Part shown: positions 51,714 to 59,432 of the stretch, piece by piece
Layout of the letters: the number at the start of each line of letters is the position of its first letter
Position numbering within the stretch: the first letter of the stretch is position 1
Assembly: GCA_031552825.1 (NCBI GenBank)
Contig: JAVBMD010000035.1
Coordinates: 1-59,432 of the forward strand
Direction of reading: 5' to 3'
Origin: WQXF01 sp031552825
GTDB taxonomy: Bacteria > Bacillota > Clostridia > Christensenellales > Aristaeellaceae
DNA: 59,432 bases
Position numbers and translations under genes: made by a program
The notes under the pieces: generated by a model
Told to the model about the DNA's origin: nothing
The model's database searches: none
What the model saw: only the letters and a program-made list of their open reading frames with translations

Positions 51714-52675
51714 CCCCCGATGCCGGATAGTCCGCCTAGGTTCGCATCGGCCTCCGAGCCGAAGCGATGCCCTGCCGGTTTGTTTAGAATGGCCAGCGCC
51801 ATGGCGGCGCGAATTTCGGCGTCGTCTGCGCCGCCGCGCAGCAGCGCGCGCAGGTCTGCGCCTTTATCGTGATATAGACATAACTTCAAAAACCCTTCGC
51901 TGCTCAGTCGGACGCGATTACAGCCGCCGCAGAAGTGCCCGCTGATGGCATCGATGAAGCCGATGCGCCCCCTCAGCCGCGTACTGCGCCAGTATCGCGC
52001 GGGGCCGCCCTCGCCCGCCTCCAGCGCCGGGGCAAGATCCGGATACGCGCCGCGCAGCGCCGCCAGCGCCTCGCCGCCGGGTACGCCCCGCAGCCCTGCC
52101 GCCGCGCCCATCGGCATCAGCTCGATGAACCGCACATCCATCGGTTGTTCTTCGGCCAGCGCCGCCAGCGGCAGCAGCTCGTCCTCGTTGACGCCGCGGA
52201 TCAGCACGCAGTTGAGCTTCACCCGCAGCCCCGCCGTCAGCGCCGCGTCGATGCCCGCCCGTACCGCCGCAAGCCCGTCCAGGCCGGTCATGGCACGATA
52301 GCGCTCCGGCCGCAGCGTGTCCAAGCTGATGTTGACGGCATCCAGCCGCGCATCAGCGAGCGCCGCCATGCGCTCGGCCAACAGCACGCCGTTGGTGGTC
52401 ATCGCCAGCGTCTGTACGCCGGGCACCTGCCGCAGCACCGCCAGAAATTCCGCCGCGCCGCGCCGCACCAGCGGCTCGCCGCCGGTGACGCGAAAGCGCG
52501 TGATGCCCAACTCCGTCGCGATGCCGCACAGGCGCAGGATCTCCTCATAGCGCAAAATGCGCTCGTGCGGCACGCTGGGCAGATCCTCGGGCATGCAGTA
52601 GCGGCAGCGCAGGTTGCAGCGATCGGTCAGCGACACGCGCAGGTAGTCGATCCCCCGCCCCAGCCCGTCACGCAT
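51710..52675 (-). CDS. moaA: GTP 3',8-cyclase MoaA
   Basis: The radical SAM enzyme that starts molybdopterin synthesis from GTP. The 321-residue product has the N-terminal cluster motif CNLRCRYCMPE (Cys about 17, 21, 24), the SAM stretch RVTGGEPLVRRG and the C-terminal second cluster (CGGCNRVRLSSEGFLKLCLY). All needed cysteines are present. It overlaps moaC by 8 bases and the MOSC-MogA gene by 4. No Moco riboswitch is visible before it. Confidence 0.96.
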   Translation of the reverse strand: MRDGLGRGIDYLRVSLTDRCNLRCRYCMPEDLPSVPHERILRYEEILRLCGIATELGITRFRVTGGEPLVRRGAAEFLAVLRQVPGVQTLAMTTNGVLLAERMAALADARLDAVNISLDTLRPERYRAMTGLDGLAAVRAGIDAALTAGLRVKLNCVLIRGVNEDELLPLAALAEEQPMDVRFIELMPMGAAAGLRGVPGGEALAALRGAYPDLAPALEAGEGGPARYWRSTRLRGRIGFIDAISGHFCGGCNRVRLSSEGFLKLCLYHDKGADLRALLRGGADDAEIRAAMALAILNKPAGHRFGSEADANLGGLSGIGG

Positions 52676-53156
52676 GGTTGGCCTCGCGGCGGTAATCGCC
52701 GCTCTTGCCGCCGCGCTTCTCCAGCAGCCGCAGGTCGGTGATGGTCATGCCCTTATCCAGCGCCTTGCACATATCGTAGACCGTGAGCAGCGCCGTACCC
52801 GCCCCGGTCAGCGCCTCCATTTCGACGCCGGTCTGTCCAGTGCATTCGGCGGTACAGACCGCCTCCAGCGCGCGCTCTGCCTCCAACCACGCAAATTCGA
52901 TGCCCACCCGGGTGAGCGCCAGCGGGTGGCACAGCGGGATCAGCTCCCCAGTTTTCTTGGCGGCCATAATCCCAGCCACGCGGGCGACGCTGAGCACATC
53001 GCCCTTGGGCACCGTGCCCTCCCGCAGCGCGCGGTAGCAGGCTTCGCTCAGCAGGATGCGCCCGGCAGCCACGGCCACGCGATGGGTGCAGTCCTTGCCG
53101 CCAACGTCCACCATGGCGGCCTGTCCGCGCGCATCCAGATGCGTAAATCCTTCCAC
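52668..53156 (-). CDS. moaC: Cyclic pyranopterin monophosphate synthase MoaC
   Basis: MoaC completes formation of cyclic pyranopterin monophosphate with MoaA. The 162-residue product has the family stretches MVDVGGKDCTHRVAVAAG, KKTGELIPLCHPLALT, TGVEMEALTGAGTALLTVYD and the C-terminal lysines (KRGGKSGDY). It lies 3 bases after the moeA-like gene. Confidence 0.96.
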   Translation of the reverse strand: MEGFTHLDARGQAAMVDVGGKDCTHRVAVAAGRILLSEACYRALREGTVPKGDVLSVARVAGIMAAKKTGELIPLCHPLALTRVGIEFAWLEAERALEAVCTAECTGQTGVEMEALTGAGTALLTVYDMCKALDKGMTITDLRLLEKRGGKSGDYRREANHA

Positions 53157-53159
53157 GGC

Positions 53160-54182
53160 TCACACGCCCCTTCCGAATCCGCAGTTGGGGAAGATGCAGG
53201 GCTCGCAATGCAGGCACAGCCCACCGTGCCCCAGCGCCGCCAAGCGATCGCGCGTCACCGGCAGCCCGGCCATCAGGCGCGGCAGCACCAGATCGAAGAC
53301 GGTACGCCCGGCGTACATCACGCAACCCGGCAGGCCGACGATGGGTACGCCGCCCAAGTAAGCCAGCAGAAACATCGCGCCCGGCAGCACCGGCGCGCCG
53401 TAGCTGACGATGTCCGCGCCGGTATTTTTGATGGCAAGCGGCGTTTTGTCGTCTGGGTCGACGCTCATGCCGCCGGTACACAGCACCATCTGCGCACCCG
53501 CGTCGATCATGTGCAGGATGCCCTCGGTAATGCAGGCGGGCTCGTCGCCCAACGCCTCGTGCCAGCACACCTCGCTTCCATATTCTTGCATCTTTCGGAT
53601 CAGCACGGGGGTAAATCTGTCCTCGATGCGCCCGGTGGCGACCTCGCTGCCGGTGTTGACGACGCCGACCTTGCGCGCGCCGTACCGGTGCAGGCGCAGC
53701 AGCGGCGCATCCCCGGCGACCGCGCGCGCCTCCTCCATCCTCGCGGCCTCAATAACCAGCGGGATCACGCGCATGCCCGCCAGCTTGTCGCCAGCCTTGA
53801 CCGGCGTGCCGCTCAGGCGTGTGGCGATCATCATGTTTCCGAGGCTGTTGACGCGCCGCAGGCCCTCGATATCGATCTCCAGCAGCCCGTCGGCCTCGGC
53901 AATCAGCTCGATTTTGCCCTCCACCGGCTCGGTGGCGCGCATGCCCTCGCTTTGGCAAATCCGGCGCAGCACATCGGCGGCCTCGTCCTCGTGCAGCATG
54001 CCGGGCTGCTTTTCCCACACGTAGAGGTGCTCCTTGCCTAGGTCGAGCAGCGCCTCAATGTCCTGCTCCCGGACGACATGCCCCTTGCGGAACGCTGCGC
54101 CCTTAAACTCCCCCGGCACGATGCGGGTGATATCGTGGCAAAGCACGTGCCCCACCGCGTCCCGCGTATTGACCAATTTCAC
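53160..54182 (-). CDS. MoeA/MogA-like molybdopterin-binding protein
   Basis: A 340-residue protein with a molybdopterin-binding core: GVVNTGSEVATGRIEDRFTP and LCTGGMSVDPDDKTPLAI (the TGG-S motif). The N-terminal part (DAVGHVLCHDITRIVPGEFKG) has the MoeA-like opening. Clostridial molybdenum loci often carry this shorter protein next to yqeBC. The start is a GTG at 54182 (MKLVNTRDA) after GGGGGA, and the GTGA overlap with the ModE-like gene confirms it. Four Cys near the C-terminus (CLHCEPCIFPNC) suggest a metal site. Confidence 0.92.
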   Translation of the reverse strand: MKLVNTRDAVGHVLCHDITRIVPGEFKGAAFRKGHVVREQDIEALLDLGKEHLYVWEKQPGMLHEDEAADVLRRICQSEGMRATEPVEGKIELIAEADGLLEIDIEGLRRVNSLGNMMIATRLSGTPVKAGDKLAGMRVIPLVIEAARMEEARAVAGDAPLLRLHRYGARKVGVVNTGSEVATGRIEDRFTPVLIRKMQEYGSEVCWHEALGDEPACITEGILHMIDAGAQMVLCTGGMSVDPDDKTPLAIKNTGADIVSYGAPVLPGAMFLLAYLGGVPIVGLPGCVMYAGRTVFDLVLPRLMAGLPVTRDRLAALGHGGLCLHCEPCIFPNCGFGRGV

Positions 54183-54541
54183 TTCGAATCCCCCGCTTCC
54201 TCGGCAAAATGCCGGTGAAAGATTTCCTCCATCGCCGCCTTGCACTCCCGCTCGTAGGCCGCGAAGCGCGCCAGCAGCCGTTCGCCCTCCGGCGTGAGCG
54301 TGGTTTCGCCGCCGCTCTTGCCGCCCTGCCTGCGCGCGAGCACCGGGAACCCCGCCTCGGCCTCCAGCGTGTTGAGGATGCACCAGGCCTTGCTGTAGCT
54401 CAGCGCCATGGCTTCGCTGGCCAAGCGTACCGAGCCGTGCCGGGCGATGCGCTCCAGCAGTTCGCAGCAGCCGGGGCCGATAAACTTTGCGTTCCTAGCG
54501 ATCTGCAGCTTGACAAGCGGCCGCCAGCACTTCTCACGCAT
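54179..54541 (-). CDS. ModE-like winged helix regulator (DNA-binding domain only)
   Basis: The 120-residue product is a winged helix of the ModE N-terminal (LysR-like) type: FIGPGCCELLERIARHGSVR, then AMALSYSKAWCILNTLE and GGKSGGETTLTPEGERLL. The molybdate-sensing MOP/TOBE domains of full-length ModE are missing, as in many Firmicutes. It probably controls the operon in response to molybdate by unknown means. It overlaps modB by 8 bases and the moeA-like gene by 4. Confidence 0.9.
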   Translation of the reverse strand: MREKCWRPLVKLQIARNAKFIGPGCCELLERIARHGSVRLASEAMALSYSKAWCILNTLEAEAGFPVLARRQGGKSGGETTLTPEGERLLARFAAYERECKAAMEEIFHRHFAEEAGDSK

Positions 54542-55220
54542 CTCGCCGCCTCCTTCCGCCGGTTTTTCCCGTCCGCTCCAGCGCGCCCAACCCCAGCACC
54601 GCCAACAACGACAGGCTCAGCAGGATGAGCACATATCCTTGCGCGCCTTGGAAATTCCCAGCAGCAACCTCGGAGTAGATGGCCAGCGGCAGCGTGCGCG
54701 TCTTGCCGAGGATGTTTCCGGCGATCATCGCCGTGGCACCGAACTCGCCTAGCCCGCGCGCGAAGGCCAGCACCGCGCCCGCCATCACGCCGGGCAGCGC
54801 GGCGGGCAACTCCACCCGCAGGAAGATGAACGCCTCATGCCTGCCCAGCGTACGCGCGGCGTCGGCGAGCAGTGGATCGACCTGCGCCAGCGCGGCGCGC
54901 GCCGAGCGATACATCAGCGGGAAGCTGATCACGAAGGCCGCGATCACCGTCGCGCCCCAAGAGAAGGCAATCTTCGCGCCGAACTGCTCCAACAGAAACC
55001 GGCCGATGGGGCGCTTGACGCCCAGCAGATACAGCAGAAAAAAGCCCGCTACCGTCGGCGGCAACACCAACGGCAGCGCGCAAAGCCCATCAAGCAGCGC
55101 GCGGAGACGTGTGCTGCGCAGCGAGCCGACGCCCTTTGCGGCCAGCAGCCCCAGCACAAACGTCAGGGCGATGGCCGCTACGGCGGTTTTGAGCGAGATC
55201 AGGATCGGCGAAAGTTCCAT
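54534..55220 (-). CDS. modB: Molybdate ABC importer permease
   Basis: A 228-residue membrane protein with about five or six helices that carries molybdate (or tungstate) across the membrane. It has the ModB pattern: LVLPPTVAGFFLLYLLG and the ATPase-contact loop ARTLGRHEAFIFLRVELPAAL, then FARGLGEFGATAMIAGN. It follows modA by 4 bases. The partner ATPase gene modC is missing here. Confidence 0.95.
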   Translation of the reverse strand: MELSPILISLKTAVAAIALTFVLGLLAAKGVGSLRSTRLRALLDGLCALPLVLPPTVAGFFLLYLLGVKRPIGRFLLEQFGAKIAFSWGATVIAAFVISFPLMYRSARAALAQVDPLLADAARTLGRHEAFIFLRVELPAALPGVMAGAVLAFARGLGEFGATAMIAGNILGKTRTLPLAIYSEVAAGNFQGAQGYVLILLSLSLLAVLGLGALERTGKTGGRRRRDA

Positions 55221-55224
55221 CGGC

Positions 55225-55992
55225 TTACAGAGCGCGGCTGAAGCCGTAAGCCTCGAACACGGCCAGCGCCTCTTCAGATTTGAGGAAGTCGAGGAACGCC
55301 TGCGCGGCCTCCTGCTTTTGTGAGGCGGTCACGATGCCTACCGGATAGATCACCCGCTGCGACAAACTCCCCTCGGGCGCTTCGCACAGCACCTTGACCT
55401 TGTCGGTGGAGGCGGCGTCGGTGGCGTACACGATGCCCACATCTGCGCTGCCCTCAGCCACCCAACTCAGCACCTCGGTGACGTTGGTGCCTAGGCTAGC
55501 CTTGGCGGAAGCGGCTTCCCACACGCACAGGTTGGTCAGCGCTTCCTTGGCGTACTGCCCTGCGGGCACGCTCTCCGGATCGCCCAGCGCGATGATTTCC
55601 GCCTCGGCGATGCGCGCGAAGCTGTCGATGGCCGTGGCAGAATCGGCAGGCGCGATCAGCACGATGCGGTTCTCGAGCAGCGGCGCGATGCTGCCCTCGT
55701 TCACCAACCCGGCATCCTTAAGCGCGTTCATCTGCTTCGCGGCCGCCGACAGGAATAGGTCGGCCTCCAGTCCTTCCTCGATCTGCGTTTGCAACTTGCC
55801 GGAACTGTCGTAGGTGCCTTCCACACGGATGCCGGGGTGAGCGGCCTCGAACATCGGGATCAGCCGCTCCGAGAGCGCGTGCTCGAGGCTGGCCGCCGCC
55901 GCGATCAGCAGCGTTTGGCGCTCCGCCGCAAGCGCGCTGCCTGCTAGCGCCATCACGATCGCCACAGCAAGCGCAAGTATGAGTTTCCTCAT
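55225..55992 (-). CDS. modA: Molybdate ABC importer substrate-binding protein
   Basis: The extracellular molybdate-binding protein (255 residues). A signal peptide (residues 1-22, ending GSALAAE) precedes the fold with AAASLEHALSERLIPMFEA, YDSSGKLQTQIEEGLEADLF and VGIVYATDA. The residues that hold the oxyanion in ModA (Ser in AAASLEH and Ser in DSSGKL) are present. It lacks a lipobox cysteine. It is the first gene of the molybdenum operon, with the promoter at 56049-56078. Confidence 0.95.
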   Translation of the reverse strand: MRKLILALAVAIVMALAGSALAAERQTLLIAAAASLEHALSERLIPMFEAAHPGIRVEGTYDSSGKLQTQIEEGLEADLFLSAAAKQMNALKDAGLVNEGSIAPLLENRIVLIAPADSATAIDSFARIAEAEIIALGDPESVPAGQYAKEALTNLCVWEAASAKASLGTNVTEVLSWVAEGSADVGIVYATDAASTDKVKVLCEAPEGSLSQRVIYPVGIVTASQKQEAAQAFLDFLKSEEALAVFEAYGFSRAL

Positions 55993-56048
55993 GCTTATCC
56001 CATCCTTGTTTGCGAGTTATTTTTCAATACAATTCGATTCTTTAGCTC

Positions 56049-56078
56049 ATTCTAACATCATCGGGCCTTATCGGTCAA
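56049..56078 (-). promoter_or_regulatory. Promoter of the ten-gene molybdenum operon
   Basis: On the minus strand TTGACC (56073-56078), an 18-base spacer and TAGAAT (56049-56054) lie 57 bases before modA. The interval is too short for a Moco riboswitch. Confidence 0.7.
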
Positions 56079-56101
56079 TCAGAAAAACTGCTCGCCGCTC
56101 G

Positions 56102-57607
56102 CTACCGCAGCGCCCGCACCACGTTCCAGCTCAGCGGCGGCAGCACGACGCGCAGCTTGCCGCCCGCCAGCACACCACCCTTGCCCGGAGCGGGGCGCAC
56201 GGTATCCGGTTCAGCCGCGGTATTGACGGCATCCACGCGGTCATGATGCAGGACGGTATGCTCCACCCGCGCAAGCCCGGCAAAGTCCCGAAGATCAGCC
56301 TCCAGCTCGATGGGTTCGGTCAGGCTGCGGTTGACGGCAAAAATCGTCACCGCGCCATCCTCGGCCAAGGTCGCCGTTGCATCCAGCTCCGGCACGGCAT
56401 CGTAATCCTTGCAAGCGTAAACCGGCGAATCTATGATAGCGCGCAGCGAGATACCGCGCCCATATTGCGACGCGTGCAGCAGCGGCCAATAGATGGTCTG
56501 CGCCCACACACCGCCGCCGCTTTGCGTCATGATGGGAGCGATCACGTTGACCAGCTGCGCAAGGCAGGCGATCTTGACCCGGTCCACATTGCGCAGCAGC
56601 GTAATCAGCATGGAGCCTACCAGCAGCGCATCCTCAAAGTTGTACACATCCTCCAGCAGCGGCAGGGCGCGGTTCCACTTGTCGCGCTTCCATACCTCCT
56701 GATCCTGCCCCAAGCTGTGGTACCAAACATTCCATTCATCGAAGGAGAGATAGAGCTTTTTCTTGGAGCGCTTCTTGCCGCCGATGGCGTCGCAGATCGC
56801 CGTCACGGTGCGGATGAAGCCATCCATATCCATTGAACGCGCCAAAAAATCGCGCGTATCCCCCGTCGGGTTGGCATAATAACGGTGCAGCGACACGTAG
56901 TCCACGTTGTCGTAGCACTCCTCCAGCATCTGCATCTCCCACGCCCCGAAGGTGGGCATATCGCTGTGCGAACTGCCACAAGCCACCAGTTCGATGGCGG
57001 GATCCACCCACTTCATCGCCTTGGCGGCCTCGTTGGCCAAGCGTCCGTATTCGGTGGCGGTCTTTTGCCCGATTTGCCATGGGCCGTCCATCTCGTTGCC
57101 CAAGCACCATAGCTTGATGCCAAACGGCTCGTGCGCGCCGTTTTGCTTGCGCAGATCCGACCAATAGCTGCCGCCGGGGTGGTTGGCGTACTCCACGACG
57201 TTCCGCGCGGCGTCGACGCCTCGTGTTCCCAGATTGACCGCGTACATCGGCTGCGTACCTGCCGCGCGGCACCAGTCGACAAACTCGTGCAGCCCTACCT
57301 CGTTGCTCTCGGTGGTGAACCATGCCAAATCCAGCCGCCGCGGTCTTGCCTCGCGCGGCCCCACCGAATCCTCCCAATTAAAGCCCGATACAAAATTTCC
57401 GCCGGGATAGCGGACGATGGGCAAGTTGAGCCGCCGAACCATCTCTAGCACATCGCTGCGAAAGCCGAGCGCGTCGGCGGAGGGATGCCCGGGTTCATAA
57501 ATGCCGCCATATACCGCGCGCCCCAGATGCTCGATAAAGGAGCCGTAAAGCCGCGGATCGATTTCCCCGATCACAAACGCACGATCCAGCACCATGGTGG
57601 CTTTCAT
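56102..57607 (-). CDS. Alpha-L-arabinofuranosidase, family GH51
   Basis: A 501-residue cytoplasmic glycoside hydrolase that releases L-arabinose from arabinoxylan or arabinan oligosaccharides. The TIM barrel carries the acid/base Glu in CLGNEMDGPW (about residue 175) and the nucleophile Glu in LSFDEWNVWYH (about residue 290); the N-terminal MVLDRAFVIGEIDPRLYGSF and the C-terminal beta-sandwich are typical. There is no signal peptide, so it acts on imported oligosaccharides. It follows the CUT1 permease pair by 48 bases, so import and cleavage are linked. Confidence 0.95.
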   Translation of the reverse strand: MKATMVLDRAFVIGEIDPRLYGSFIEHLGRAVYGGIYEPGHPSADALGFRSDVLEMVRRLNLPIVRYPGGNFVSGFNWEDSVGPREARPRRLDLAWFTTESNEVGLHEFVDWCRAAGTQPMYAVNLGTRGVDAARNVVEYANHPGGSYWSDLRKQNGAHEPFGIKLWCLGNEMDGPWQIGQKTATEYGRLANEAAKAMKWVDPAIELVACGSSHSDMPTFGAWEMQMLEECYDNVDYVSLHRYYANPTGDTRDFLARSMDMDGFIRTVTAICDAIGGKKRSKKKLYLSFDEWNVWYHSLGQDQEVWKRDKWNRALPLLEDVYNFEDALLVGSMLITLLRNVDRVKIACLAQLVNVIAPIMTQSGGGVWAQTIYWPLLHASQYGRGISLRAIIDSPVYACKDYDAVPELDATATLAEDGAVTIFAVNRSLTEPIELEADLRDFAGLARVEHTVLHHDRVDAVNTAAEPDTVRPAPGKGGVLAGGKLRVVLPPLSWNVVRALR

Positions 57608-57655
57608 CCTCGCTGCACGCTCCCTATCCGCTGATCTCGGCTGCGTATCGCGCCG

Positions 57656-58513
57656 TCAATTCTTCATGCCAGTCATGACGATGCCCTCGACAAAATACTT
57701 CTGGCAAACCAAGTAAATCAAGATACCGGGCAGGATCGACATACAGGTGGAGGCCATGGCCAGCTTCCAATCCGTGCCGTAAGAGCCGGTGAACTTCTTC
57801 AGCCCCAGCGCGATGGTATACATATCGGGCGCGGCAATATACACCGTTTGTTGCAGCACGTCGTTCCAGATGCCGATGAAAATAAACAGCGCGACCACGA
57901 TAATGGCAGGCTTGATAGAGGGCACCAGAATCTGTAGCAGCGTGCGGATACGACCCGCACCGTCGATCTTGGCGGCCTCATCCAACTCCCGCGGCACCGA
58001 CATGATGAACTGCCGGATCAGGAAGATGTTGAAGGCGCCGCCGCCGGTCACATACGGCAGGATCATCGGCCAATAGGTTTCCCCCAACCCCAGAAAGCGG
58101 ATCCAGACGATGTACAGCGGGATGAGCGTCACCATCGGCGGCAATAGCAGCGAGGCAATGCACAGCCCGAACACGAACGAACGCCCCTTAAAGTACAACC
58201 TAGCGAAGGAGTAGCCGCACATCACCGCCGTGATCGTACCGAATACCACGCAAGGCACCACAATGGTCATCGTGTTGGCGAAGTATCGGAAGAAGGTGAA
58301 CACCTGCAGCGCTTCGGCGTAGTTCACGAAGAGCCAGCGGCTGGGCAGCAGGTTCAGCGAGCCGATCTCCGGATTGGTCATCAGCGAAGAGCGGAAGATC
58401 CACCATAGCGGGAACATCGCGATCAGCGCGAATAGAACGATAAACGCCAGCGCCACCCAATCGGCGATGCGCTCCCGCTTCTTTTTGCTTTGCATGCTAC
58501 TGCCGCGCATCAC
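57656..58513 (-). CDS. CUT1 carbohydrate ABC importer permease (MalG-like)
   Basis: A 285-residue membrane protein with six helices and the ATPase-contact EAA loop (ELDEAAKIDGAGRIRTLLQI, about residues 180-200). It pairs with the MalF-like protein encoded before it; start and stop overlap by 4 bases. The downstream arabinofuranosidase suggests the substrate is an arabino-oligosaccharide. A shared MsmX-type ATPase elsewhere is usual for such importers. Confidence 0.93.
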   Translation of the reverse strand: MMRGSSMQSKKKRERIADWVALAFIVLFALIAMFPLWWIFRSSLMTNPEIGSLNLLPSRWLFVNYAEALQVFTFFRYFANTMTIVVPCVVFGTITAVMCGYSFARLYFKGRSFVFGLCIASLLLPPMVTLIPLYIVWIRFLGLGETYWPMILPYVTGGGAFNIFLIRQFIMSVPRELDEAAKIDGAGRIRTLLQILVPSIKPAIIVVALFIFIGIWNDVLQQTVYIAAPDMYTIALGLKKFTGSYGTDWKLAMASTCMSILPGILIYLVCQKYFVEGIVMTGMKN

Positions 58514-59421
58514 TTGTCCCCCCCTTCATAGAACAGCCACGACTTGGAGGTGGCGAACAGCACCAGCGTGAATACGCCGATGATGCAAAAGAAGATAAAG
58601 GAGATGGTACTGGCATAGCTTAGATCATTATTGATAAAGCCGGTGCGGTACATCAGGAAGGACATGAACGTATATTCCGGATAGGTGGTGCGGTTGCTGC
58701 CCGCGTACATCAGTGAGGGCACCACCACCTGCATATTAGCGACCAAGCTCATCAGCAGGTTGTAGAAAATGATGGGGGTCATACAGGGTATGGTAATATG
58801 CCAAAGGCGCTGCCACGTGGAGGCGCCATCGATTTCCGCCGCTTCATGATACACGCGGGGTACATTGCCCAACCCCGCAAGGAAAATGACGATCAGGTTG
58901 CCGCTGGCCCATACCGCGATAAACGCCAGCGAGGGGATGATATACCGCGAATCCGATAGGAAACCAATCTTCGTCAGTCCCTGGCTGGCCAACAGCGCGT
59001 TGAAGACGCCGAAATCCGGATTGTATAGCAGCGCAAAACTGGTATACACGGCAATGGCGGGGATGATGTAGGGCACATAAAACACCGCGCGGAAGAACCC
59101 GCGCGCTGGGATTTTCCGATTGAGCAGCATGGCGATGGAGAGCGACCACACCATGCTCAGGCACACCGACAGAAACGCGTACTGCACGGTGACCTGGGCG
59201 CTGGTCCAAAAGAATATGTCCTTGGTGAACAGGCGCGCGTAGTTGTCAAAGCCCACAAAGAGGGGCCTGGGCATGATCGCCGTCCACTTGAACAGCGACA
59301 GCGCAAACACCGCCAGCAGCGGCAGGTATGTGATGAACGTGAGCCCCAAAAATGCGGGGATCAGAAACAGCTTGGCGGCGCGCGCTTCCTGGCGGGCCAT
59401 CAGGGATCTGGGCCTTCTCAA
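58510..59421 (-). CDS. CUT1 carbohydrate ABC importer permease (MalF-like)
   Basis: A 303-residue membrane protein with six helices and the EAA loop VYHEAAEIDGASTWQRLWHI, typical of the first permease of CUT1 importers. The start is uncertain: the frame can begin at a TTG at 59421 or at the ATG at 59400 (MARQEARAAK), neither with a convincing ribosome site, and the window ends 11 bases further. The binding-protein gene is expected just outside the right edge. Confidence 0.9.
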   Translation of the reverse strand: MRRPRSLMARQEARAAKLFLIPAFLGLTFITYLPLLAVFALSLFKWTAIMPRPLFVGFDNYARLFTKDIFFWTSAQVTVQYAFLSVCLSMVWSLSIAMLLNRKIPARGFFRAVFYVPYIIPAIAVYTSFALLYNPDFGVFNALLASQGLTKIGFLSDSRYIIPSLAFIAVWASGNLIVIFLAGLGNVPRVYHEAAEIDGASTWQRLWHITIPCMTPIIFYNLLMSLVANMQVVVPSLMYAGSNRTTYPEYTFMSFLMYRTGFINNDLSYASTISFIFFCIIGVFTLVLFATSKSWLFYEGGDK

Positions 59422-59432
59422 TGTGTCCGCAC

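Overview
The window comes from a GC-rich, endospore-forming member of the Clostridia (Bacillota), probably an anaerobic gut or sediment type. The evidence is the Firmicutes order plsX-acpP-rnc-smc-ftsY-ylxM-ffh-rpsP-khpA-rimM, the dipicolinate synthase pair dpaAB, a YesMN-type two-component system, single-membrane style binding proteins, strong Shine-Dalgarno sites (GGAGG) and near-consensus sigma-A promoters. No species is assigned. Most genes lie on the minus strand, and no CRISPR array, rRNA gene or complete mobile element is visible.

Layout. Positions 151-4041 (minus) hold greA-lysS-membrane protein and a Gfo/Idh/MocA dehydrogenase, with a divergent MATE exporter at 4210-5649. Positions 5651-10932 (minus) form a tightly overlapped operon: response regulator, sensor kinase and two binding-protein-like genes, one of them MglB-like. 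It diverges from mglB-mglA-mglC plus a 44-residue membrane protein (11131-15011). This looks like a galactose/glucose sensing and uptake unit. Positions 15085-24688 (minus) carry the translation, secretion, chromosome and lipid block (rimM to plsX). Positions 24861-37589 (minus) carry thioredoxin, an RseC-like protein, aspS, hisS, two uncharacterised proteins, a SERCA-type calcium ATPase, FtsK/SpoIIIE and a DUF3298-like exported protein.

Positions 37711-40732 are linked to sporulation: dpaB-dpaA (minus), a tRNA-Ser(GGA), a scar with an IS66-like transposase fragment and a regulator fragment, then a plus-strand gene for a cysteine-rich protein with a phage-tail-like C-terminal domain. That gene has a textbook sigma-K-type promoter and a perfect hairpin at the predicted 5' end of its mRNA, so I infer a spore coat or exosporium protein. 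It is the best candidate for something undescribed here.

Positions 40779-48015 (minus) are a ribose-type (CUT2) sugar uptake locus: LacI regulator, binding protein, two different permeases around a double ATPase, an aldo/keto reductase and a glyoxalase-family protein. Positions 48411-55992 (minus) are a ten-gene, heavily overlapped molybdenum locus (modA, modB, ModE-like HTH, moeA-like, moaC, moaA, MOSC-MogA fusion, yqeC, yqeB, xdhC). It points to selenium-dependent molybdenum hydroxylases, yet no modC and no hydroxylase are present. Positions 56102-59421 (minus) hold a GH51 arabinofuranosidase behind two CUT1 permeases, and the system continues past the right edge.
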